From assembly GCF_010731715.1 (NCBI RefSeq), contig NZ_AP022587.1, positions 1,116,001 through 1,180,000 on the forward strand: a DNA stretch of 64,000 bases, given 5' to 3'. Made by a program: the position numbers and the translations under genes. Below the pieces are notes generated by a model, which did not search any database, was not told where the DNA came from, and worked only from the letters and a program-made list of their open reading frames with translations. How positions within the stretch are numbered: position 1 is the first letter of the stretch; each line of letters starts with the position of its first letter. Shown one piece after another: positions 49,691 through 64,000 of the stretch. The stretch comes from Mycobacterium stomatepiae (lineage in GTDB: Bacteria; Actinomycetota; Actinomycetes; Mycobacteriales; Mycobacteriaceae).

Positions 49691-49720
49691 AATACTCCAC
49701 GACTGCCCCAACCCGGTCAA
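49689..49720 (-). promoter_or_regulatory. Candidate promoter of the M-box transcript
   Basis: On the minus strand TATTAT (49694-49689) lies directly before the start of the M-box, with TTGACC (49720-49715) 20 bases further upstream. Both resemble SigA elements. The spacer is 2-3 bases longer than ideal, so the -35 assignment is uncertain. The rest of the gap to the nitronate monooxygenase gene (49721-49840) shows nothing I can name. Confidence 0.45.
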
Positions 49721-49840
49721 TGCCATCTGGCCCGTGCTGCCAAAGTTCTGGGCGTCCTCACAGCTTTTTGTCAGGTCGTGCGCCGCTGAGCTGCACCAAT
49801 ACGGAGCCTGAGTGGCGCGGCTCACCCGCGGCCCCGTGGC

Positions 49841-50965
49841 TCAGTCGTCGGTCAAGCTCTCCAGCCGTCCGATGGTTTCGGCGAACTCCTCGATCATGTC
49901 GAGCATCACCGAACGGGTCGGCCGGACCTTGTCGAGCGAACCGACCACCTGGCCGACGAAATAGGTTGCCAGTTCGCGCGCTTTGGCCCCAGGATGGGCG
50001 GCCGCCTGGTTGATGCGCACCTGCGGTTCGGTGACCAGGGTGGTTTGCAGCGGCATGCCGAGCGGGGCCGGGTTTTCCGGCCGCTCCCATTCCTCGGTCC
50101 AGGCCGTCCGAAGCATCCGCGCGGGCTTGCCCGTCATCGACCGCGATCGCACGGTGTCCGACGAACTGGCGGCCAGGAACTTCTCCTTGACCACCGGGTC
50201 GGTCTCGGCCTCCTCGGTGGTCAGCCAGACCGAGCCGCACCACACGCCCTCGGCGCCCAGGGCCAGGGCGGCCGCGATCTGGCGGCCGCGGGCGATCCCA
50301 CCCGCCGCCAGCACCGGGACCGGCGCGACGGCATCGACGACTTCGGGAACCAGCACCATGGTCGCCACCTCGCCGGTGTGGCCGCCCGCTTCGGTGCCTT
50401 GCGCGACGATCAGGTCGACGCCGGCCGCGGCGTGCCGGCGTGCGTGCGCGGTGGTGCCGGCCAGTGCGGCGACCAGCACGTCGTGGCCGTGTGCGCGTTC
50501 GACGAGGTCGGCCGGCGGCGGGCCGAGCGCGCTGGCGATCAGCCGAATGTCATGTGCGAAGGCCACTTCCAAGAGTGGCTCGTAACCCTTTGGCGAGATG
50601 TTGAGGCCGCCGCCGGACGCGCGCGGCGGTTCGGCAGGCGCCGTGATGCCGTAGCGGCCCAGCAGCTCTTCGACGAACGCGCGGTGCTCCTCGGGAAGTA
50701 ACTCCCTGACTTGCTTCGCCTCGATTCCGCCTTGCTCGGCGCCGACGTATTTGGGCGGCAGGAGCAAGTCGACCCCGTAAGGCTTGCCGCCGGTCTGCTC
50801 CTCGATCCAGGTCAGCTCGCTCTGTAGCCGTTGCGGGCTGTGTGCGACCGCACCCAGGACGCCGAAACCGCCCGCGTTGGTGACCGCGGCGACGACGTCG
50901 CGACAGTGGCTGAACGCGCATATCGGGAACTCCACACCGAGCAGCTCGGCGACTCTGGTTCGCAT
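49841..50965 (-). CDS. Nitronate monooxygenase (2-nitropropane dioxygenase family), Rv1533 homologue
   Basis: A 374-residue FMN TIM-barrel enzyme. It begins LLGVEFPICAF and has VTNAGGFGVLGAVAHSP, then VAALAGTTAHARRHAAAGVDLIVAQGTEAGGHTGEV with the GTEAGGHTG FMN-phosphate loop, and LAAGGIARGRQIAAALALGAEGVW. Members oxidise nitronates or act as enoyl reductases. Length and position match Rv1533. ATG at 50965. It is the last of a same-strand run starting at the NRPS genes; a shared transcript is possible but not shown. Confidence 0.9.
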   Translation of the reverse strand: MRTRVAELLGVEFPICAFSHCRDVVAAVTNAGGFGVLGAVAHSPQRLQSELTWIEEQTGGKPYGVDLLLPPKYVGAEQGGIEAKQVRELLPEEHRAFVEELLGRYGITAPAEPPRASGGGLNISPKGYEPLLEVAFAHDIRLIASALGPPPADLVERAHGHDVLVAALAGTTAHARRHAAAGVDLIVAQGTEAGGHTGEVATMVLVPEVVDAVAPVPVLAAGGIARGRQIAAALALGAEGVWCGSVWLTTEEAETDPVVKEKFLAASSSDTVRSRSMTGKPARMLRTAWTEEWERPENPAPLGMPLQTTLVTEPQVRINQAAAHPGAKARELATYFVGQVVGSLDKVRPTRSVMLDMIEEFAETIGRLESLTDD

Positions 50966-51000
50966 TCCTCGACGCTAGGAGTTATTGCCGGGCATGGCAA

Positions 51001-51570
51001 TCAACTCGCGGGTGAGCGCCCGTCGGGCGGCCAGCCGCCCACGCCCTCCTCCAGCGGGACGTCCAGGCTTTTCAGTATCGACGAGACCATCAGCCACGCG
51101 CTGATCGCGGCGACAAGCTCCACGAGAGTCGTTTTGTCGCCGCGTAATTCGCGCTCGCATGCCGCCCAGCTCTCGGCACTGACCGTACCGTCGCGCACCA
51201 CGTCGTCGGTGGCCGCCAGCACCGCGCGCTCGGTAGGCCCGAATGCGTCGTACCCTTGCCAATCGCGCACACCGAGCAGGTCGTCGGTCGTCACGCCCAA
51301 CCGGGTGGCGACGCGCCAGTGTTGCGTCCACTCGTATTCGCACGCGGTGAGCCAACCGACCCGCATGATCACCAGCTCTCGTAGCCGGGCGTCGAGCGAA
51401 CCGTGCCACAGCATGGTCGCCAGCAGGTCGTTGACCGCGCGCGCCAGCTGCGGATGGTTCAGCAACACCTGGAAGATGCTGAGCTCGGCCATGTAGTCGG
51501 GGACGGCGGCCTCGTCGGCGGCGGCCTTGGCCTCGCCGAGCGGCAGTCCGGGGACGCGGGCTGTTGTCAT
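51001..51570 (-). CDS. AhpD-like carboxymuconolactone decarboxylase-family protein, Rv1531 homologue
   Basis: A 189-residue all-helical AhpD/CMD-fold protein. The active-site region reads RELVIMRVGWLTACEYEWTQHW, with one Cys and the conserved Glu and His, not the CxxC of AhpD. A related helix, LVELVAAISAWLMVSSIL, follows. The ATG at 51570 (MTTARVPG) is preferred, as the longer frame is unlike known members. It matches Rv1531. A peroxidase-type or decarboxylase activity cannot be told from sequence. Confidence 0.85.
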   Translation of the reverse strand: MTTARVPGLPLGEAKAAADEAAVPDYMAELSIFQVLLNHPQLARAVNDLLATMLWHGSLDARLRELVIMRVGWLTACEYEWTQHWRVATRLGVTTDDLLGVRDWQGYDAFGPTERAVLAATDDVVRDGTVSAESWAACERELRGDKTTLVELVAAISAWLMVSSILKSLDVPLEEGVGGWPPDGRSPAS

Positions 51571-51616
51571 CGTCTGAGCACTCCGGTATACTGGCGCCAC
51601 GTCTTCGTGTTCATGG

Positions 51617-52129
51617 CTAATCGTAGTCAGCCGTCGACTTTTCCAAGGTATCGCGCGCAATCTGAATCACCGCGGCCGCGACCGGCGCGATCCGGGTGTC
51701 CTCGACCCGCAGAAAAGCCGCACCCGCCAAGTCGTCACCATTGCCATCAGTGCGGACGCTGCCACAGACGCCGATCACATAGAAATGCCGCCGCGATCGC
51801 CACGCCTCGCCCCGGGTGCGCTCGAAGAAGTGCTCTTCGAATTGACAGATGGGCCGGGGCGCGGATGTCAGCGACAACCCGGTCTCTTCGCACAGTTCGC
51901 GCTCCAGCGCCGCGACGAACGACTCCCCCTCGTCCACGCCTCCGCCCGGCAAGTCCCAAAACCCATCGCCTGCTTGCTCTTTGGTAAGCAGGACCTCGTT
52001 GTCACGAAATGCGACCCCGTATGCCGAGGTGCGGTCGATGAGCTCGGCCGCGGGCGCCAGATGCACCGCGCCCGCCAGGTCACGACATAAAACGCGTTCG
52101 GTTCCCGGACGGGAAGGAAACTGCGTCAC
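51617..52129 (-). CDS. Nudix hydrolase
   Basis: A 170-residue protein with a complete Nudix box, GGVDEGESFVAALERELCEE followed by TGL, which coordinates the metal for hydrolysis of a nucleoside diphosphate linked to another group. LTKEQAGDGFWDLPGGG leads into it. The GTG at 52129 (MTQFPSRPG) is only 10 bases after the mps2 stop, so it may be co-transcribed with the NRPS genes. Substrate unknown; a link to glycopeptidolipid synthesis is only positional. Confidence 0.85.
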   Translation of the reverse strand: MTQFPSRPGTERVLCRDLAGAVHLAPAAELIDRTSAYGVAFRDNEVLLTKEQAGDGFWDLPGGGVDEGESFVAALERELCEETGLSLTSAPRPICQFEEHFFERTRGEAWRSRRHFYVIGVCGSVRTDGNGDDLAGAAFLRVEDTRIAPVAAAVIQIARDTLEKSTADYD

Positions 52130-52139
52130 GAGCGCACGA

Positions 52140-55100
52140 CTAGAGCAGTCCCACCAGCTGCAGGTCGGTGACGTACTTGATGATCACCGATGCCGAGATC
52201 TGCGGGATGTCGTTGTCAGCACCGATCTTCGCTTCCTGCACCGCAGCACGGAAACGGTCGGTCGGCGCGAACGACCCGCGCGTCGGCTCGAGCGGCTGGA
52301 TCTGCTCGGGGTTGTGCAGCATCAGCTGCAGCATCTGCAGCACGGAGTGCTGCCGCTGCCGATCCGGCAGAGCGCGCAGGCCGATCTCGAATTGCCGCAC
52401 CCACTCCGCGAAGTCGTCGATGCGCTGGATCGGATAGCCGGCCTCGATCAACCAGTCGACACAGGTGTCGACTCCGATGCCGTCGTCGTGCGGGTTCATC
52501 ACGTGGTAGGTCTCGAACCCGTCGACCACTTGGGCCCCGAGGGTGGCGATCGCCTCGGCGACGAACTCGACTGGCAGCGCGTCGTAATGCGTCCGCTGCC
52601 GATTGCCGTTCTCGTCGCGCTTGTAGAACGAAGCGGGCGCGACGCCGGTGGCCACCAGGCTCAGGATCATCCGGGTGACGACGTCGGTCATGTTGAACTG
52701 GCCCGCGTAGCTGACGTCGGACAGGATCATGCCGCTCCGGAACACCGAAACCGGAAGGCCGAACTGCTCATTGGCCTCCCGCAGCAGCACCTCACCGGCC
52801 CACTTGCTGTTGCCGTAGCCGTTGGCGAAGCTGCCGTCCAGGACGCGGGTGGGACTGATCACCCGGATGTCGGCGTCCTCGGTGAACAGCGCGGGCTCGA
52901 CCTGGCGGCCGAGGTCGGAGGTCGACACGTAGGCGTAGGGCTTCATCCGCGAGGTCAGCGCGAACTTGATCAGTTCGCCGGTGCCAACGACGTTGGGCCC
53001 GAACAGCTCTCGGTAGGGCAGCACTTGGTTGACCACGGCGGCCGAGTCGACGATGAGATCGACGGTGTCGGCCAGTCGTTGGTAGGTCTGCTCGTCGAGA
53101 CCCAGGTTGGCTTCGCCCTTGTCGCCGGCGATGACCTCGAGATGGTCGGCGGCCAGCTGGTGGAAGTGGTCCATCAGCCGCGGGTCGCCGCTGTCGAATG
53201 TCTTCTCCAGACGACGCCATGCCTCCTGATCGGAGCCGGCTCGCACCAGGCAAATCAGCTTGCCGTCAACACGTTTCAGTTGCTTGAGCCACTCCAGGGC
53301 CAGGTAGCGTCCCAGGAAGCCGGTTGCCCCGGTCAACAACACCGTGCGCGCCTCGGCGCTCGGGCCCGGCAGCGTCGGAGCGTTGAGCAGCGTCGTCTCG
53401 TCGATGAACTTGTCCAGCGTGAGGTCGCTGGCACGAAGCTCTTCGGTGTCGCGACCGTGCACCACAACGTAACTCGGGCCGTTGGCATCGGTCTCGTCCG
53501 AGTCGTCGTCACTGTCCAGGCGCTGGCTCATGGTGCGAACCGACGGCGCCTCGAACAGCGTGCGCACCGAGAGGCTGGAATCGAACGCGGTGTTGATCGC
53601 GGCGACGACTCGCATCGCCGACAGCGAATCGCCGCCCAGGTCGAAGAAGGAGTTCTCGACGCCGACCCGCTCAATGCCGAGCACCTGGCCGTAGATCCCG
53701 GCCACGATCTCCTCGGTGGGTGTCGCGGGCGGGGTGTATCGGACCGCACTCTGGTATTCCGGTGCCGGCAGTGCGCGTTTGTCGAGCTTGCCGTTGACCG
53801 TCCGAGGCAACGTGTCGAGCACGACCACCGCGGTCGGAACCATGTAGCCCGGCAGCCGCTCGCCCAGCGCGCTGCGCAGCTGCGCGGTGTCCACATCGCC
53901 GGTGACCGTGACGTACCCGACCAGCCGCTTGTCACCCGGACGGTCTTCGCGCGCGATCACCGCCGCGGCCTGCACCCCGTCGAGGGCGGCCAGCGCGGCC
54001 TGAACCTCGCCGAGTTCGATGCGGAAACCGCGGATCTTAACCTGCTCGTCGGCCCGCCCCAGGTACTGCAACTGCCCATCGGCGCCCCAGCGCACCAGGT
54101 CGCCGGTGCGATACATGCGCTGTCCGGGCGCATCCGCGCCGGCGAACGGGCACGCGACGAACCGCGACGCGGTCAGACCGGCCCGGCGCAGATAACCGAC
54201 GGCCACCCCGCGGCCGGCGATGTACAACTCACCGACCACGCCCTCGGGGGCCGGTCGTAGCCACTTGTCCAGCACGAACAACGCCGCACCCGGCACCGGC
54301 ACACCGATCGGGGCGCCCTCGCCGGCCTTCATCGGCGCGCTGATCGCGGCGTAGATAGTGGCTTCGGTCGGGCCGTAGGCGTTGATCATCACCCGTCCGG
54401 GCGCCCACTTGTCCACGATTTCGTTCGGGGATGCCTCCCCCGCCATCACCAACGTCGCGGACTCCAGCCCTTCGCCCGGCATCATCGCCAGCGCCGACGG
54501 AGTCTGACCCACCACGGTCACCTGTTCGGCGACCAGCAGGTCACGCAGCTCGTGGGCCGACGCCGCCGCTGAATCGGACACCACGACCAGCCGGGCACCG
54601 TGCAGCAGGGCATTGAAGATCTCCCACACCGAGACGTCGAAGCTGTAGGAGTGCCACTGCGACCACACCTGCCCCGGTCCCGTCGGCGCGCCGGGATTTG
54701 GTGCCTCCAGCAACGACGTCGCGTTGTGGTGGGTGATCGCCACGCCCTTGGGTACCCCGGTCGTGCCCGAGGTGTAGATCGTGTACGCCAGATCCTCGGG
54801 CGCCACTTCCGGCAAGGTGACGTCCGAAGGGATCGACAGGTCCGGGTCGTCGACGTCGATGACCGCCAGATCCGCCCCGTCGAAGCGCGACCGCATGGTC
54901 GCGTTGGTGACCGCAGCGACCGGCGTGGCGTCGCCGAGCATGAACTCGAGCCGTGCGTCGGGCATGACCGGGTCGATCGGCAGGTAGGCCGCCCCGGACT
55001 TGAGCACCGCCACCATCGCGATGATCGTCTCGGCCGACCGGTTGAACAGCAGCGCCACGCATTCGCCCGGGCGCGCGCCCTTGCCGACCAGCACCCGCGC

Positions 55101-58100
55101 CAACCGTTCGGCTGCCTCGTCGAGCTCGCGGTAGGTCCATGACCGCTCGCCATCCACCAGCGCCACCCCGTCCGGGGTGCGCGCCACCTGCGCGGCGAAC
55201 ATCTTCGGGATCGTGGTGCCCTCGTCCGGCTGGATCAGCACGGCGCGGTTGCCCCACTCATCCAGGCGAGCATGCTCACCGGCATCCAGCACGTCCATCG
55301 ACGACAGCCGCTGGGTCGGGTCGGCGGTCATGGCCACCAGCACCCGCTGGAACCGCTCCACCAGCGTTTCGATGCTGGCCGGGTCGAACACGTCGGTGTC
55401 GTACTCGACGCGGATGCCCAGCTCGTGGCCCGGTAAGGCCATCACGGAAAGCGGGTAGTGGTTGTATTCGCGGTTGGTGACGTCGGCGATAGCCAGCTCG
55501 TGCACGCCCACCGGCACATTGGTGTCGATCGGGTAGTTCTCGTACAGGAACAGCGTGTCGAACAACTGGTCGTGGCCGGTGGCGCGATGGATGTCGGACA
55601 GGCCCAGGTGCTCGTGCTCGAGCCGGTTGTTGTGCGCGGTCTGCAGCTGGTCGAGTAGGTCGGCGATCGTGGTGGCCACGGTGGTGTTGGCCCGCACCGC
55701 AACGGTGTTGATCAACAGGCCGACAATCGATTCCGAGCCGAGCACCTCGGGGGGCCGCCCCGAGACCGCGGTACCGAAGGCGACGTCGCGCTGGCCGGTC
55801 AGCCACATCAGCAGCTGTGCCCACCCGGCCTGCAGCACCGTGTTGACGGTGGTGTGGCAGGAGCGGGCCAACGTGCTCAATTTGCGGGTGGTCTCCGCGG
55901 ACACCCGGTACGAGTCGACGCGTCGCCGCCCCAACCCCATCCGGGTGGCGGGGCCGACCAGGGTCGGAGTGTCGAAGCCTTCGAACATCTCGCGCCACGC
56001 CGCCTGAGCCGCGGGGCGGTCCTGCTCGGCGAGCCAGGTGAGGATGCTGCGGTACGACGCGGGCGCGGGTAGCCGCTCCCCGTAGTAACTGGCGAAGATT
56101 TCGCGCAGCAGGATCGGCAGCGACCACCCGTCCATCACGATGTGGTGGTTGGTCAGCACGAACCGGTGCTTGTTCTCCGTGGTGCGGATCAACGCCGCGC
56201 GGAACGCGGGCTTTCCGAGCAGATCGCTGACCGCGTCGCGTTCGTCGGCGCACAGCCGCTCGATCTGCTCGTCGTGGCCGGCTTCGTCGCTGTCGAGCTG
56301 GATGTAGCGCCAAGCCATGACGGGCTCGGCCGGAATGACCTGGACCGGCTCCTCGAACTGCGCGCAGAACCGGGCCGCCAGGTTGGGGTGCCGGTTGACC
56401 ACCGCCTGCACGGCCTCGCGCAACCGCTGTGGCTCGATGTCTCCGGCGATGGTGATCCCCAGCTGCACCGCGTAGACGTCGTCGCCGTTGTCGCCGCCCT
56501 GGGCGACGCTGGCGTGAAACAGCAGGCCCTGCTGCACGGGCGTCAGCGGCAGGACGTCGACCAGATGGTACTGCTGCTCGAGCTGGTTGAGCTGCTCCTG
56601 GGTCAGCCGTGTCGGCGCCAGGTCGGACGGCGTCAGGCCGCCCCCGCCATTGCGCACGTGAGCGCAGATGCCGCTGAGCGCCTCGAACCATAGCGCGCTG
56701 AGCCGGCTGATCTGCTCGCCATCCAGCGCCGAGGGCGCCCAGGTCCAGCTGGCGTGCAGGTGCGGGCCCGCTTCGGTGTCCATCGTGCCCGCGTTGAGGT
56801 CGACGGTGTGCATGAGTGGCAGCGGCACCGCGGTGGCCGCGCCGGCGACCGACAACCCGTCTTCGGAGATCCGCCACAAATCCCCGGAGAGCTCGGCCGC
56901 CGTGCCGGCACCCAGCCGGCCCAGGTAGTTGAAACCGATCGCCGGGTCGCCGCCGTGCAGGTCGACATCGGGGTTCAGGTAGCGCAGCAGACCGTAGGTG
57001 AGCGGATCGGGCAGGCCGCGCAGCTGCTCCTTGGCGTCCTTGATCACCGGGCCCAGCGCCGCGTCACCGGCGGCCACCTTGGACCAGTCCAGGCCGCCGA
57101 CGGCCAGCGACACCGGGTACTTGGTGGTGAACCAGCCGACCGTGCGCGACAGGTCGACGCCCCGAGCCAATTCCTCGTGGCGGCCGTGGCCCTCGACGCC
57201 GATGCCAATCGGTGCGCCGGTGCCCAGGAACTCCGCCCAGGCCAACCCGAACGCGATCAACAGGATGTCTTGCACCCCAGCGTGAAACGCCGCCGGCACC
57301 TCACCCAACAGCTGGCGGGTCGTCTCGATGTCGAGCTCGGCCGACAGCTGTTCTGCGCTGACATAGGTGTCCACCTCCGGGCGCACGGCCGGCAGCGCGG
57401 CCGGCACCGAGGCCACTCGGCGCCACGCCTCGGCCTGCTCCACGACCGCGGGGCGCTGCGCGTACTCCTCGAGCAGCGACGACCAGCGGGCGAACGACGT
57501 CCCGCCCGGGGGCAACGCCAGCGGCTGTCCGCTGTGATGCTGCGCCCAAGCAATATTCAAGTCTTCCAACAGGATTCGCCACGACACACCGTCGACGGCC
57601 AGGTGATGAATGATCAGCACCAACTGCGAGGTGGAACCAACCCACAACGCGCTCAACATGATTCCGGCGGCCGGGTTCAAACGCGACCGCGCCTCGACGA
57701 GCGCCTCGTCGGACAACACGTCCACCGACCGCAGCAGACCCGCGGCATCCACGGCCCCGACTTCGGGCACCTGAAGCGACCATTCGCCGGCGTCATCGTC
57801 CTCGACCCGCAACCGCAGGGTGGCATGCCGATCGACCAACGCCTGCAGCACCGGCGCCACGTCGGCCTCGGTCACTCCGGACGGGGCCTGCACCACCATC
57901 GTCTGGTTGAACTGCTCGACGGGGCCCACCACGCCTTGCAGCCAGCGGATGATCGGGGTGGCGACCACGTCGCCGATGCCCTCGTCGACGACACCGTCCG
58001 CGCCGTCGGTCATCGTCGCCACCCGGGCCAGCCGCGCTACCGTCTGCTCGACGAAAATGTCTCGGGGACGGCACAATACGCCGGCCGCGCGGGCGCGCAC

Positions 58101-59809
58101 TGAGACCTGCATCGACAGGATGCTGTCGCCACCGAGGTCGAAGAAGGAGTCGTCGACGCCGACGCGTTCGACGCCGAGCACCTGGGCGTAGATCCCGGCC
58201 AGGAGTTCCTCGATCGCGTCAGACGGCGCGCGATACTCCCCACCGCTGGCGTATTCGGGTGCCGGCAGGGCACGTTTGTCGAGCTTGCCGCTCACGTTCA
58301 GCGGCAGCGTGTCGAGCACGACGATCGCCGACGGAACCATGTAGGCCGGCAACCGCTCGGCCAGCTCGGTGCGCATCTGCGCGGTGTCGACATCGCCGGT
58401 GACCGTGACGTGCCCGACCAGCCGCTTGTCGCCGGGACGATCCTCGCGAGCGATCACCACCGCGGCCTGCACCCCGTCCAGGCCGGCCAAAGCCGCTTGT
58501 ACCTCGCCCAATTCGATGCGATAGCCGCGGATCTTGACCTGCTCGTCGGCCCGCCCCAGGTACTGCAACTGCCCGTCGGCGCCCCAGCGCACCAGGTCGC
58601 CGGTGCGATACATCCGCGCGCCGGGACCACCGAACGGGCACGCGACAAAGCGCGACGCGGTCAGACCGGCCCGGCGCAGATAACCGACGGCCACCCCGCG
58701 ACCGGCGATGTACAACTCACCGGTCACGCCCTCGAGAGCGGGCCGCAGGAACTTGTCCAACACGAACAACGCCGCGCCCGGCACCGGCACTCCGATCGGC
58801 GCCGGCGCACCTGGCGTCAGCGGCGTACTCATCGCCGCATAGATCGTGCCCTCGGTCGGCCCGTAGGCATTGATCAACACCTGACCAGGCGCCCACCGAT
58901 CTACCACCTCGGACGGGAGCGCCTCGCCGGCCACGAACACCGCCGCCGACTCCAAGCCCTGCGACGACAACATCGCTGCCGCAGAAGGGGTTTGGCAGAG
59001 GACGTTGACGTTTTCGGCCAGCAGCAGGGCGTGTAGGTCCTCCGGCGAACTGGCCACCGTTTCGGGAACGATCACCAATCGCCCGCCGTGGAGCAGCGCG
59101 CCGAAGATCTCCCAGACCGAGACGTCGAAACTGTACGAATGCCATTGCGACCAAATCTGTCCCGGGCCGGCCGGTACGGCCGAGTGCAGCTTCTCCAGTA
59201 GCGACGTCGCGTTCTGGTGAGTGATCGCCACACCCTTGGGGACCCCGGTGGTGCCCGAGGTGTAGATCATGTACGCCAGATCGTCGGGCGCCGGTGCCGA
59301 CAATTCGGTGCCGGGGTCGTCTCCCGGGTTGTCGAAGTCGACGACGACCAGATTGGCCCCGTCCAACCGCGACCGCAGGGCCGCCGTCGTGATCGCCGCT
59401 ACCGGGGTGGCATCGCCGAGCATGAACTCCATGCGCGCGTCGGGCAGCGCGGGGTCGATCGGCAGGTAGGCGGCTCCGGCTTTGTGCACCGCGAGCATCG
59501 ACACGATCGCCTCGGCAGAACGCGAAAACAACAGCGCCACAAACTGACCCGGACCGGCACCATGACCGGTCAGCACCCGCGCCAGCCGCTGGGCGGTCTC
59601 GTCGACTTCACCGTAGGTCCATGACCGGCCCCCGCATACCAGCGCGACGGCCTCCGGAGCGCTGGCGACCTGCGCGGCGAACAGCTCCGCCATCGTCACC
59701 GCCGTCGCCGGCCGGGTCAACACCGCACGGTTGCCCCACTCGTCTAACCGCGCGGTCTCACTCTCGTCCGCAAGGTCAATCGATAACAGCCGCCGTTTTC
59801 CATCGGCCA

Positions 59810-59810
<1 letters not shown>
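52140..59810 (-). CDS. mps2: NRPS Mps2: A-T-E-C-A-T-R, last two modules of glycopeptidolipid peptide assembly
   Basis: A 2,556-residue NRPS. Order: adenylation about 40-525 ([11 protein letters not shown]), carrier with Ser563 in DLGGDS, epimerisation about 615-1070 (HHLAVDG), condensation about 1085-1520 (HHIVMDG), second adenylation, second carrier (LGGDS), and a C-terminal thioester reductase ([13 protein letters not shown]). The two pocket codes read D-V-W-C-F-A-A-I-Y-K and D-V-W-G-M-A-A-I-Y-K. The reductase should release the chain as an amino alcohol. In GPL this is D-Ala followed by L-alaninol, and the length fits Mps2/PstB. The ATG shares one base with the upstream stop (TAATG). A different product with the same plan cannot be excluded without the rest of the cluster. 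Confidence 0.85.

Positions 59811-64000
<4,190 letters not shown>

Overview
The window is a GC-rich actinobacterial chromosome segment and is clearly mycobacterial. Nearly every core gene matches a Mycobacterium tuberculosis gene that I recall from the interval Rv1531 to Rv1593c, in the same relative order but read in the opposite direction. A non-ribosomal peptide synthetase (NRPS) with a terminal reductase, matching the glycopeptidolipid (GPL) assembly line Mps1/Mps2, replaces the M. tuberculosis content at the right edge. That points to a GPL-producing nontuberculous Mycobacterium, for example an M. avium-complex-like species. I cannot name the species. All Rv comparisons are from memory; no search was run.

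Layout. 1-3.5 kb: the tail of an NrtR-like regulator, a secreted-lipase-family protein, and bioB with two small partners. 3.7-7.5 kb: a four-gene unit (small membrane protein, large polytopic protein, cupredoxin-like lipoprotein, second polytopic protein) at the place where M. tuberculosis carries prophage phiRv1. 7.5-11.2 kb: bioA-bioF-bioD plus a 2'-5' RNA ligase-like gene. 11.2-22.6 kb: a membrane protein, the non-catalytic NlpC/P60 protein RipD, a membrane acyltransferase, the glgX-treY-treZ glycogen-to-trehalose operon and a serine esterase. 22.6-30.3 kb: a MocR/PNPOx divergent pair, ilvA, a Ddn-like protein, a frameshifted plsB1, a methyltransferase and a MerR/PPOX divergent pair. 30.4-31.7 kb: a decayed IS30-family element. 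31.7-38 kb: dnaE1, a TetR remnant, an SRPBCC protein and two short-chain dehydrogenases. 38.2-45.6 kb: a frameshifted glbN, lprI, methyltransferases, a pseudouridine synthase, lspA, ansA and dinB. 45.6-49.7 kb: ileS behind a T-box, then a small gene behind an M-box (Mg2+) riboswitch. 49.8-64 kb: nitronate monooxygenase, an AhpD-like protein, a Nudix hydrolase, then mps2 and the 3' part of mps1.

How the genes work together. BioA, BioF, BioD and BioB are the last four steps of biotin synthesis, held in two blocks. GlgX, TreY and TreZ turn glycogen into trehalose. Mps1 and Mps2 should build the GPL tetrapeptide: the visible adenylation pocket of Mps1 reads as threonine-like, and Mps2 ends in a reductase that would release an amino alcohol. 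Two RNA switches of different classes sit 0.6 kb apart on the minus strand (T-box for ileS, M-box for the small gene).

Two core genes (plsB1, glbN) each carry a single-base deletion, and restoring one base gives the length I recall for the M. tuberculosis protein. This is either pseudogene formation or residual assembly indels, and the sequence alone does not decide. I saw no tRNA, rRNA or CRISPR.
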